Positions 15,908 through 21,422 of a DNA stretch of 21,422 nt are shown piece by piece. The notes under the pieces are model-generated. The model saw only the letters and a list, made by a program, of their open reading frames with translations. It was not told the origin of the DNA and ran no database searches. The DNA is from Sphingobacteriales bacterium (lineage in GTDB: Bacteria; Bacteroidota; Bacteroidia; Chitinophagales; Chitinophagaceae), in contig CANHUD010000010.1 of NCBI GenBank assembly GCA_947463665.1, forward strand, positions 1 through 21,422. The letters are read 5' to 3'. Positions within the stretch are counted from its first letter, which is position 1; the number at the start of each line of letters is the position of its first letter. Made by a program: the position numbers and the translations under genes.

Positions 15908-16677
15908 CAGAAGCGAAGATGTTTAACGGTAAGTCCATTGTTGATGAGCTGCTTAAGTGAGGCAATACCAATTTTCAAATGCCTTTCCACATATTGTACC
16001 GTTACTTTCCGGTCACTCTCCTCAGTCTTTACTCCTTCCGGAACCATAGGCTGGTCACTGATCAGCAGCAAGGCTCCGGTGGGGATACGGTTGTAGAATC
16101 CAACAGAGAAAATCGTGGCAGTTTCCATGTCAATGGCATATGCACGGATTTTTTTCAGGTATTCCTTAAATTCTTCATCATGCTCCCAGACCCTTCTGTT
16201 GGTGGTGTATACCGGCCCTGTCCAGTAATCCTGTTCAAAATCGCGGATGGTGGTGGAAATGGCTTTTTGCAGAGCGAATGCCGGCAGGGCAGGAACTTCC
16301 GGTGGAAAATAATCATTCGAAGTACCTTCTCCCCGGATACCCGCAATCGGAAGCAACAGGTCTCCGATGCTGTGCCGTTTCTTTAGGCCACCGCATTTGC
16401 CCAGAAACAAAACAGCTTTGGGCTCAATGGCTGTTAGCAGGTCCATAACAGTAGCAGCTGTTGGACTGCCCATACCAAAATTGATGATGGTAATGCCTTC
16501 AGCGGTAGCAGTTTGCATCGGCTTGTCTTCACCGGTAATCGGTACGCCGTGCCATTCGGCGAAGAGTTTCACGTAATTGGAAAAATTGGTCAGCAAAATG
16601 TAACTCCCAAATTTGTCCAATTGCTCACCCGTATAACGGGGCAGCCAGTTCTCAACGATATCTTTTTTGCTGTTCAT
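15907..16677 (-). CDS. amn: AMP nucleosidase (Bacteroidota-type, purine nucleoside phosphorylase fold)
   Basis: 256 residues from the ATG at 16677. Expected reaction: AMP hydrolysis to adenine and ribose 5-phosphate, feeding purine salvage and adenylate balance. PNP/UDP-phosphorylase marks: TIINFGMGSPTAATVMDLL (63-81), LFLGKCGGLKKRHSIGDLLL (from 90), AIDMETATIF (181-190) and SDQPMVPEGVKTEESD (207-222). The frame is open to 17004, but that part is antisense to a neighbouring gene. The ATG at 16677 has a textbook AAGGAGG 4 nt upstream (16681-16687), rare in this window, and gives the usual family length of about 257. The stop overlaps the ABC gene's ATG by one base (TGATG). It diverges from the HsdR-N-like gene across 42 bp. 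The short family is called AMP nucleosidase by annotation; other nucleoside or nucleotide substrates are possible. Confidence 0.87.
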   Translation of the reverse strand: MNSKKDIVENWLPRYTGEQLDKFGSYILLTNFSNYVKLFAEWHGVPITGEDKPMQTATAEGITIINFGMGSPTAATVMDLLTAIEPKAVLFLGKCGGLKKRHSIGDLLLPIAGIRGEGTSNDYFPPEVPALPAFALQKAISTTIRDFEQDYWTGPVYTTNRRVWEHDEEFKEYLKKIRAYAIDMETATIFSVGFYNRIPTGALLLISDQPMVPEGVKTEESDRKVTVQYVERHLKIGIASLKQLINNGLTVKHLRF

Positions 16678-16680
16678 AAT

Positions 16681-16714
16681 CCTCCTTGTTCTCCTAAAAT
16701 TAGTGATTACTTTG
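16681..16714. promoter_or_regulatory. Compact divergent promoter region between amn and the HsdR-N-like gene
   Basis: Toward amn (minus): TAATTTTA at 16702 to 16695 (7 of 8 to TAnnTTTG) and Shine-Dalgarno AAGGAGG at 16687 to 16681. Toward the right-hand gene (plus): TTG at 16686-16688, an 18-nt spacer, then TTACTTTG at 16707-16714, five bases before its ATG. The amn -7 element sits in an inverted repeat CTAA-AA-TTAG (16694-16703), a possible operator. Confidence 0.5.
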
Positions 16715-16719
16715 CACCT

Positions 16720-17157
16720 ATGCTCCATCCTTCTTATCCTCAACATCCGTTTCGTATCCGAGAGCAGACCGGAGCTCACCAGATCTTCTGCGAAGCCCGG
16801 AAAAAATGGGTACGGCTCACACCGGAAGAATGGGTCCGTCAAAACACGTATCAATGGCTTGTTCAGACGCATCTTTTTCCTGCCGCGCTCATCGCTCTGG
16901 AAAAAGAAATTGAACTTTCCGGAATGAAAAAGCGCTTCGATATGCTTGTTTACAGTAAAGACCATCTTCCCTGGATGATGATAGAATGTAAACAACAGTC
17001 GCAACCACTAAACGAGCGGGTCCTGCTACAGGCCCTTCGCTATAATATTGCCCTACCCGTTCCTTTTTTGCTGCTGACCAATGGAGCGGAAGCCTGTCTG
17101 ATCGAACTGACAGAGGGAACATGGAAAGTACTTCCCGAGATGCCGCTGCACATATAA
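16720..17157 (+). CDS. Standalone HsdR N-terminal-like PD-(D/E)XK protein, role unknown
   Basis: 145 residues from the ATG at 16720. An in-frame extension back to 16513 lies antisense over amn and is rejected. The core matches the N-terminal nuclease domain of type I restriction subunit R: VRQNTYQWLV (39-48), the acidic helix EKEIEL (61-66), RFDMLVY with D74, then IECKQQSQ with E89 and K91, a conserved Gln in VLLQALRYN (Q104), and LLLTNGAEACLIEL (117-130). The Asp...Glu-x-Lys...Gln pattern is complete, so a metal-dependent nuclease could be active. No helicase, methylase or specificity gene accompanies it. Family members of this size are often annotated as type I restriction N-terminal-domain proteins in Bacteroidota, and I know of no assigned function. 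It ends next to the gdh terminator. Confidence 0.8.
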   Translation: MLHPSYPQHPFRIREQTGAHQIFCEARKKWVRLTPEEWVRQNTYQWLVQTHLFPAALIALEKEIELSGMKKRFDMLVYSKDHLPWMMIECKQQSQPLNERVLLQALRYNIALPVPFLLLTNGAEACLIELTEGTWKVLPEMPLHI

Positions 17158-17180
17158 AAAAAGGGAGCCGAAGCTCCCTT
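17156..17180 (-). terminator. Rho-independent terminator of the glutamate dehydrogenase gene
   Basis: On the minus strand, a perfect 8-bp stem AAGGGAGC/GCTCCCTT closed by a stable TTCG tetraloop, then seven T (17162 to 17156). On the plus strand the same hairpin is followed by GTAAAG, so it should not terminate the HsdR-N-like transcript efficiently. Confidence 0.88.
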
Positions 17181-17201
17181 GTAAAGATGTAACCATTCAG
17201 G

Positions 17202-18614
17202 TTATGGAAAAATACCGAGTTCTGTATAGGTAGTACCCACTTTATTAATGGCTACTACGAAAGCGGCTGTTCGCATGTCCCGAATGCCGGGATGTTTCTT
17301 CCACTCTTCCACAATTTCACGGGTGGCTGCGATCATGGTTTCTTCCAGTCCGCTCCGCACCAGATCCACTTCATCCGGACCGGCAGAAATCAGCTTCCGG
17401 GCCTCTTCAGAAACGGAACGGCCTGTCAGCTCCTCTATCTGCTCCAGCATATTTTTATTCTGGTTCTCTGTAAATCTTTTTTCGAGTCGGCCATACCGGA
17501 CATGACTCAGGTTCTTCAGCCATTCGAAATAAGAAACGGTTACGCCACCTGCATTCAGATACATATCCGGAATCACGATCGCCCCTTTCTCCGTCAGGAT
17601 TTCATCAGCTTCCGGCGTAAGCGGACCATTGGCGGCTTCGCCGATGATCTTTGCTTTTACCCGGCCTGCATTTTCTCCGTTGATCACGTTTTCCAGTGCA
17701 GCCGGTATCAGGATATCGCATTCCACTTCCAGTGCATCTGTATTTTTGGCCAGGTTGGTAGCACCCGGGAAATTCAGGATGGATCCGGTAGCTTTCCGGT
17801 GTGCAACAACAGCTTCCACATCCAGTCCGTTCTCGTTGTAGATCGCGCCTTCAAATTCTGCCAGGCCCGTGACCAATGCTCCGGCCTCGCTGAAAAATTT
17901 AGCGGTATGGTATCCTACATTACCCAGTCCCTGCACTACAATGCGCTTTCCTTTTACGCCCGTGGTCAGGCCCACACGGGCCATCAGGTCGGGCATCTGG
18001 CATACTTCCCGTATGCCATAAAAAACACCCAGTCCGGTGGCTTCCCTTCGTCCACGAACACCACCCTGCGAAACAGGCTTACCCGTTACACAGGCCATGG
18101 CATCGATTTCTCCCGGGCGCAACGTTGAATAGGTATCCAGGATCCAGGCCATCTCCCGTTCACCGGTTCCGTAATCAGGAGCCGGTACATCTTCTCCAGG
18201 ACCGATAAAATTCTTTTTCGCCAGCTCGGTAGTATAGCGGCGCGTGATCTTTTCGAGGGTGTAGGCGTCGTACTGACGGGGATTGATGGCGATACCGCCT
18301 TTGGCTCCCCCAAAAGGTACATTCACGATGGCACACTTGTACGTCATGAGAGCTGCGAGTGCCATCACTTCATCCAGGTTTACCATTTCACTGAACCGGA
18401 TACCTCCCTTACAGGGAAGTTTGTGGTGGGAATGCTGAACCCGATAGGCCTTGATCACTTCGATCTGGTCACCTACCTTAACTGGAAAATGCAGACGCAA
18501 CACGGAGTTACACTGCTTGATCTGTTCCAGAATGCCTTTGTCGAATGTTGTGTACCCTGCTGCTTTGTCGAAACTGTTACATACCGCGTCAAAGAAACTG
18601 TATTCTGCAGACAT
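17202..18614 (-). CDS. gdhA: Glutamate dehydrogenase (Glu/Leu/Phe/Val dehydrogenase family)
   Basis: 470 residues. Interconverts glutamate and 2-oxoglutarate plus ammonium. Substrate domain: KLPCKGGIRF (65-74), TYKCAIVNVPFGGAKGGI (91-108) with lysines K93 and K105, and PAPDYGTGEREM with catalytic D147. Then GGVRGRREATGLGV (184-197). Nucleotide domain: VQGLGNVGYH (227-236), with E253 after the second strand (LAEFEGAIYN); an acidic residue there usually favours NAD over NADP, so a catabolic NAD enzyme is a reasonable inference. I cannot fully exclude a branched-chain or phenylalanine dehydrogenase, but the length favours glutamate. The gap to ccmD is 49 nt and contains no TAnnTTTG element, so read-through from the ccm genes is plausible. 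A TTCG-loop terminator follows. The symbol is by family. Confidence 0.9.
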   Translation of the reverse strand: MSAEYSFFDAVCNSFDKAAGYTTFDKGILEQIKQCNSVLRLHFPVKVGDQIEVIKAYRVQHSHHKLPCKGGIRFSEMVNLDEVMALAALMTYKCAIVNVPFGGAKGGIAINPRQYDAYTLEKITRRYTTELAKKNFIGPGEDVPAPDYGTGEREMAWILDTYSTLRPGEIDAMACVTGKPVSQGGVRGRREATGLGVFYGIREVCQMPDLMARVGLTTGVKGKRIVVQGLGNVGYHTAKFFSEAGALVTGLAEFEGAIYNENGLDVEAVVAHRKATGSILNFPGATNLAKNTDALEVECDILIPAALENVINGENAGRVKAKIIGEAANGPLTPEADEILTEKGAIVIPDMYLNAGGVTVSYFEWLKNLSHVRYGRLEKRFTENQNKNMLEQIEELTGRSVSEEARKLISAGPDEVDLVRSGLEETMIAATREIVEEWKKHPGIRDMRTAAFVVAINKVGTTYTELGIFP

Positions 18615-18663
18615 GCGCGTTTGGTTTTGATGGTTAACTATAAGAATCGTTGAGTTTGCCGAA

Positions 18664-18885
18664 TTACTGGCTGTCTTTTTCGAGCCGGCTGATCTTGCGG
18701 TCGAGCCGGATCACATAGGCGATCAGGCCACCAAGGATCGTCAGGATGACAGCGATAACTACGTAGATTTTTCCGTTACTTCTCATGTTGTCGGCCATTT
18801 CAGCGGGTTGGGTTGATTGGGCAGTTGCAGCGAGGGTTAAAAGTATAAGAACAAGTGTTAGTGTGAGAAAGTTGAGTTTACGCAT
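18664..18885 (-). CDS. ccmD: CcmD-like small membrane protein
   Basis: 73 residues. An N-terminal signal-like or anchor segment (LTLTLVLILLTLAATAQ) is followed by a polar stretch and a single membrane helix KIYVVIAVILTILGGLIAYV, then the basic cytoplasmic end RLDRKISRLEKDSQ. That one-helix-plus-charged-tail layout matches CcmD, which in system I cytochrome c maturation helps release holo-CcmE from the CcmABC complex. Its start overlaps the end of ccmC by 8 bases, supporting both assignment and coupling. It is longer than proteobacterial CcmD because of the N-terminal segment, which may be a cleaved signal peptide ending near AQS. Confidence 0.82.
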   Translation of the reverse strand: MRKLNFLTLTLVLILLTLAATAQSTQPAEMADNMRSNGKIYVVIAVILTILGGLIAYVIRLDRKISRLEKDSQ

Positions 18886-19573
18886 GGAGCCATGATTTTT
18901 CGGTGAGTAAGATGAGGCGGATCTTGAGCGTAGTGATCCATACGCCTAATAAGGTCCAGCCGATTACGGCAGGGTAGAAGACGAGCCGCATGCGGGCATC
19001 AATATCATTGAAATTCAATGCAGGATTACCTTCCTGTCCAGGATGCAGACTGGGGAGGAGACGGGGAATGATCCAGATCGATGGGAAAAGCATGGCATAG
19101 GCGAACACATTGTATACGGCACTCACCCGCGCTTTTTTGTCAACATCCGTTATGGAACTCCTCAAAACAAAATAGGCAAAATAAATCAGCAGTGCCATGG
19201 CTGCTCCGATCAGTTTGGGTTCCCGTACGATGGAGCCAAAAGAGGCATAGGCAGCACTGTTTGGATCCGCCCATGTGTACGCAGCCCAGATCGCTCCTGT
19301 GGCATAGCCAAGAAGCCCCAGTACCACTCCTGTAGAGGCATAGGCACCGGATTTGATGTCATGCCGCAGATCCAGTGTCCGCAGATACCGAATGCTCTGA
19401 ATCACCGAAATGGTGAACAGGATCATCATGGCGAACCACATGCATACATGAAAATAGAGGTTGCGGATCGTTTCCTGCAACTGAGGCAGTGCCGGCACGG
19501 GCAAGAGCAACCCGCCTATCACGGTATATACAAGCAATACCACACTCAGAATTTTCCACCACGAACGCTTCAT
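18878..19573 (-). CDS. ccmC: Heme handling protein CcmC (CcmC/CcsA family)
   Basis: 231 residues, about six membrane helices. In system I, CcmC takes heme and passes it to CcmE on the periplasmic side. Conserved external heme-ligand histidines appear as H42 (NLYFHVCMWF) and H177 (LPSLHPGQEGNP). The tryptophan-rich WWD loop expected between them is recognisable but divergent (IWAAYTWADPNSAAYASFG, 95-113). FYPAVIGWTLLGVW near the C-terminus is typical. A TACCTTTG promoter lies 22 nt upstream in the 40-nt gap after ccmB, so it may be transcribed separately as well as with ccmB. It overlaps ccmD by 8 bases. Confidence 0.9.
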   Translation of the reverse strand: MKRSWWKILSVVLLVYTVIGGLLLPVPALPQLQETIRNLYFHVCMWFAMMILFTISVIQSIRYLRTLDLRHDIKSGAYASTGVVLGLLGYATGAIWAAYTWADPNSAAYASFGSIVREPKLIGAAMALLIYFAYFVLRSSITDVDKKARVSAVYNVFAYAMLFPSIWIIPRLLPSLHPGQEGNPALNFNDIDARMRLVFYPAVIGWTLLGVWITTLKIRLILLTEKSWLHA

Positions 19574-19595
19574 ACCGATAATGATTATGGTGAGG

Positions 19596-19603
19596 CAAAG
19601 GTA
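19596..19603 (-). promoter_or_regulatory. Internal promoter -7 element upstream of ccmC (TACCTTTG)
   Basis: Exact TAnnTTTG match on the minus strand, 22 nt before the ccmC ATG and inside the 40-nt ccmB-ccmC gap. No clear -33 element at the usual spacing. Confidence 0.55.
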
Positions 19604-19613
19604 GCATTTGACC

Positions 19614-20270
19614 CTAATCTTTCCATAAAAACGGAAATAAAATGACGGATAGCACTATAATAGCAGCATCCAGGGCCAGCAGCAAGAGGGTAACCTGTGT
19701 AACAACCCCATCCCGGAACGTTTCTGCAAAGGCAACTTTGGACAACCGGATGAGCAGAAGCAACTGGGGGATGATAACCGGAAATCCAAGAATCGCCATC
19801 AGAGATGCCTGTTGCATGGCTTTGGAAGCAATAGCGGCCAGCATGGTGAAAACCAGGCTGAGCCCGAGTCCGCCAAGATAACTGATAGCTGCATATTGCC
19901 CTAAATGTTCAGTTGGATCTCCCATGAAAGCAACATAAAGAATAAGGCTCACGGTAGTCATGATGAACATGAGCAGTACATTGTAGAGCATTTTTGAGAG
20001 CATGTACTCCACGGGATGACTGATCGTATAAAAATAGATCATCCGGGCGCGGCTTTCCTGCAGGAAACTTTTGGCCACAGCGTTCAGACAAATAAACAAC
20101 TGGGTGATCCAGAACAGCGCATTCCAGGTCTGGTAATCCGGCGCTTCCATGGCCAGATACAGTATAAATATGGTGGATACCACATAGAGCAGTACTCCGT
20201 AAAACGAATACTGCTGGCGCATTTCCAGCATCCAGTCTTTCCGGAAAAGTGCCCAGATACGATAGATCAT
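19614..20270 (-). CDS. ccmB: Heme exporter protein CcmB (ABC-type permease)
   Basis: 218 residues from the ATG at 20270. CcmB is the membrane subunit of the CcmAB(C) complex that drives release of heme-loaded CcmE in cytochrome c maturation. It begins MIYRIWALFRKDWMLEMRQQ, the typical cytoplasmic start before TM1, and has about six hydrophobic segments. Typical features are LFWITQLFICLNAVAKSF and the SRARMIYFYTISHPVEYML segment. The frame continues upstream to 20309, but the ATG at 20270 overlaps the tdk stop as ATGA, marking it as the coupled start. No ccmA ATPase gene is nearby, so it must be elsewhere in the genome. Confidence 0.92.
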   Translation of the reverse strand: MIYRIWALFRKDWMLEMRQQYSFYGVLLYVVSTIFILYLAMEAPDYQTWNALFWITQLFICLNAVAKSFLQESRARMIYFYTISHPVEYMLSKMLYNVLLMFIMTTVSLILYVAFMGDPTEHLGQYAAISYLGGLGLSLVFTMLAAIASKAMQQASLMAILGFPVIIPQLLLLIRLSKVAFAETFRDGVVTQVTLLLLALDAAIIVLSVILFPFLWKD

Positions 20271-20848
20271 GATCCGGAGTCCTCCTGTTGCTGAAAACAG
20301 ATCCGGCATCTGGGCTCATAAAGATCTTTCTCTCCCAGTATTACCTGTTCGGCAGACGCAGATTTTCGGAACGAATAATTGGCGATCTGGCCACAGACCA
20401 TGCAGATGGCATGCAGTTTAGTGATGTAATCGGCAATAGCTAACAGATTGGGCATCTGGCCGAATGGCTTTCCTGTATAATCCATATCAAGCCCGGCTAC
20501 AATCACCCGGACGCCTTTACGTGCCAGAACCTGGCAGACATCCATGATGCCTTCATCAAAAAACTGGGCTTCATCGATCCCCACAACCTGAAAATCGTCG
20601 GATAAAATAAGAATTTCGTTTGAATGATGAACTGCTGTGGAGCGAATCATGTTGTCATCATGTGAAACAAGATGATCGGATGAATACCGAACATCCAGTG
20701 ATGGCTTAAAGATCTCAACCCGCTGGTTAGCAATTCTCGCCCTCTTTAACCGCCGGATCAGTTCTTCGGTCTTACCGGAAAACATGGATCCGCAGATGAC
20801 TTCTATCCAGCCTCTGTTTGATAAGCCATTATGTGGTTCTATAAACAT
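20267..20848 (-). CDS. tdk: Thymidine kinase
   Basis: 192 residues, type II (bacterial/vaccinia-like) thymidine kinase, which phosphorylates thymidine to dTMP in salvage. P-loop GSMFSGKTEE (20-29); Walker B and catalytic base in GIDEAQFFDE (E92); substrate lasso region with MDYTGKPFGQMPNLL (121-135); structural zinc ligands C148/C151 and C180/C183. N-terminus MFIEPHNGLSNRGWIEVICG is typical of Bacteroidota Tdk, supporting the start. A TATTTTTG -7 element lies 19 nt upstream. It is the first gene of a minus-strand run; its last codons overlap the ccmB start by 4 bases (ATGA), an unexpected pairing of dTMP salvage with cytochrome c maturation. Confidence 0.96.
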   Translation of the reverse strand: MFIEPHNGLSNRGWIEVICGSMFSGKTEELIRRLKRARIANQRVEIFKPSLDVRYSSDHLVSHDDNMIRSTAVHHSNEILILSDDFQVVGIDEAQFFDEGIMDVCQVLARKGVRVIVAGLDMDYTGKPFGQMPNLLAIADYITKLHAICMVCGQIANYSFRKSASAEQVILGEKDLYEPRCRICFQQQEDSGS

Positions 20849-20875
20849 TACCTTTGTATCAACCCGGCAAAAATA
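20849..20875. promoter_or_regulatory. Overlapping face-to-face promoters of tdk and the right-edge gene
   Basis: In a 36-bp spacer, TACCTTTG (20849-20856, plus) points right and TATTTTTG (20875 to 20868, minus) points left. Only 11 bp separate them, and both predicted starts fall near 20862. The plus element directly abuts the tdk ATG. Polymerase footprints would overlap completely. Confidence 0.6.
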
Positions 20876-20884
20876 CCATTGTCT

Positions 20885-21422
20885 ATGGAAAGAGCAGAAC
20901 TTTTACTACTTAAAATGCTGGAACAACTTCGCCGGAATGCTTCCGCCAGCCAGTTGCTGGAGAATCTGCGGCTGCTGGAAGCGGAAATTCTCCGCCAGGA
21001 ACCAGTTGAAACATTCACCTTACCCGAAAGCGATTCTGAAGAGGCGCTGCTCCCGGCAGAACCGGAAAAAGAATATGCAGTGCTCCAAATAAATGAAGCA
21101 GACGTGGAACGGGAGCTGGAGGAATTGAAAGAAGCCGCAGAAAGGAGAGAAGAAATGAGCCAGAGAGTCCGCCCCGCTATTCAGTGGCAGGAAGAAACTG
21201 AACCGGAACAGGCGAAACCGCTTTCGTTTTCAGCGGTCCCACCCTTACAACGGACGCTCACGCCACCTCCGGTAGATGCGCTGCTCAATCCGGCTTTCCG
21301 TGAAAAAGAGGAGCACACGGAACCTGCCGCCCGCGTTGTCAGAAAAGAACAGTCATTGAAAACAGATCCGGCGAAAGAGGTAAACGATGCCATCAGCAAT
21401 GACCGCCCCGAACTCGCACAGC
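20885..21422 (+). CDS. Glu-rich coiled-coil-like protein of unknown function (3' end outside window)
   Basis: The frame runs from the ATG at 20885 to the right edge: 179 residues visible, no stop. It starts MERAELLLLKMLEQLRRNAS, an amphipathic helix continued by QLLENLRLLEAEILRQE. Then comes a long acidic, Pro/Glu-rich stretch with a probable second helix (EADVERELEELKEAAERREE), and a more basic segment ending VNDAISNDRPELAQ. There is no signal peptide, membrane segment or recognised catalytic motif in this part. A TACCTTTG -7 element lies 28 nt upstream and no Shine-Dalgarno is seen. I recall conserved Bacteroidota proteins beside tdk with a similar N-terminus and a conserved C-terminal domain, but that domain lies outside the window. 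It may be a scaffolding or cytoplasmic adaptor protein; function is unknown. Confidence 0.8.
   Translation, partial: MERAELLLLKMLEQLRRNASASQLLENLRLLEAEILRQEPVETFTLPESDSEEALLPAEPEKEYAVLQINEADVERELEELKEAAERREEMSQRVRPAIQWQEETEPEQAKPLSFSAVPPLQRTLTPPPVDALLNPAFREKEEHTEPAARVVRKEQSLKTDPAKEVNDAISNDRPELAQ

Noticed and set aside
15908..16346. Shadow frames on both strands within amn
   Set aside because: They overlap the conserved PNP-family motifs in other frames and show no domain of their own.
16513..16719. N-terminal extension of the HsdR-N-like gene
   Set aside because: Antisense to amn coding sequence; the promoter-like TTACTTTG precedes the ATG at 16720.
16678..17004. N-terminal extension of amn in the longest open frame
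   Set aside because: It runs antisense through the HsdR-N-like gene and adds non-conserved residues; the ATG at 16677 has a strong Shine-Dalgarno and gives the normal family length.
16720..17157. Possible type I restriction-modification locus
   Set aside because: Only the short N-terminal nuclease domain is present; no HsdM, HsdS or helicase part in either direction.
17292..18128. 278-codon open frame on the plus strand inside gdhA
   Set aside because: Exactly antisense to conserved glutamate dehydrogenase sequence, with residue composition typical of a reverse-complement frame.
1..21422. CRISPR arrays, insertion sequences, prophage genes, tRNA or rRNA genes
   Set aside because: No regular repeats, transposase-like frames, integrase, cloverleaf-forming gaps or rRNA segments were seen; intergenic gaps are all under 200 bp.

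Overview
The window looks like ordinary chromosome from a member of the Bacteroidota, probably Chitinophagaceae or a close relative. Four things point there: many genes are preceded by the Bacteroidota sigma-factor -7 element TAnnTTTG (usually TACCTTTG); Shine-Dalgarno sites are mostly absent; a secreted protease carries a type IX secretion C-terminal sorting domain; and the AMP nucleosidase and aspartokinase are of the forms found in this phylum. I saw no insertion sequence, phage gene, CRISPR array, tRNA or rRNA. No stretch longer than 300 bases lacks a gene.

Layout, left to right. An MFS transporter enters from the left edge (+) and converges on rpsT (-) across a shared hairpin terminator. 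The next block (+) is sucA-sucB, the E1 and E2 subunits of 2-oxoglutarate dehydrogenase, followed almost without a gap by an RsmB-type rRNA m5C methyltransferase. That gene overlaps the end of a convergent three-gene block (-): mnmA, a small lipoprotein, and a T9SS-exported subtilisin-like protease. Then come ssb, an Ldh2-type dehydrogenase and a monofunctional aspartokinase (all +), converging on queA (-) at a second bidirectional terminator. Upstream of queA lie a structured leader and a (-) pair in which AMP nucleosidase is translationally coupled to a fused two-ATPase peptide-ABC protein. A tiny standalone PD-(D/E)XK (HsdR-N-like) protein diverges from amn. The right third is a (-) run: tdk, ccmB, ccmC, ccmD and glutamate dehydrogenase. 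A Glu-rich protein of unknown function, cut by the right edge, diverges from tdk.

Functionally this is housekeeping: TCA cycle (SucAB), glutamate/2-oxoglutarate balance (Gdh), aspartate-family amino acids, purine salvage, dTMP salvage, tRNA wobble modification (MnmA, QueA), rRNA methylation, and heme handling for cytochrome c maturation. I found no convincing new multi-gene system. The most interesting signals are regulatory: very compact divergent promoters (tdk and the right-edge gene; amn and the nuclease-like gene), -7 elements sitting 4-6 nt from start codons that suggest leaderless mRNAs, and a queA leader with competing stems and a 22-codon upstream ORF. The standalone PD-(D/E)XK protein and the right-edge protein are the main genes without an assigned role.
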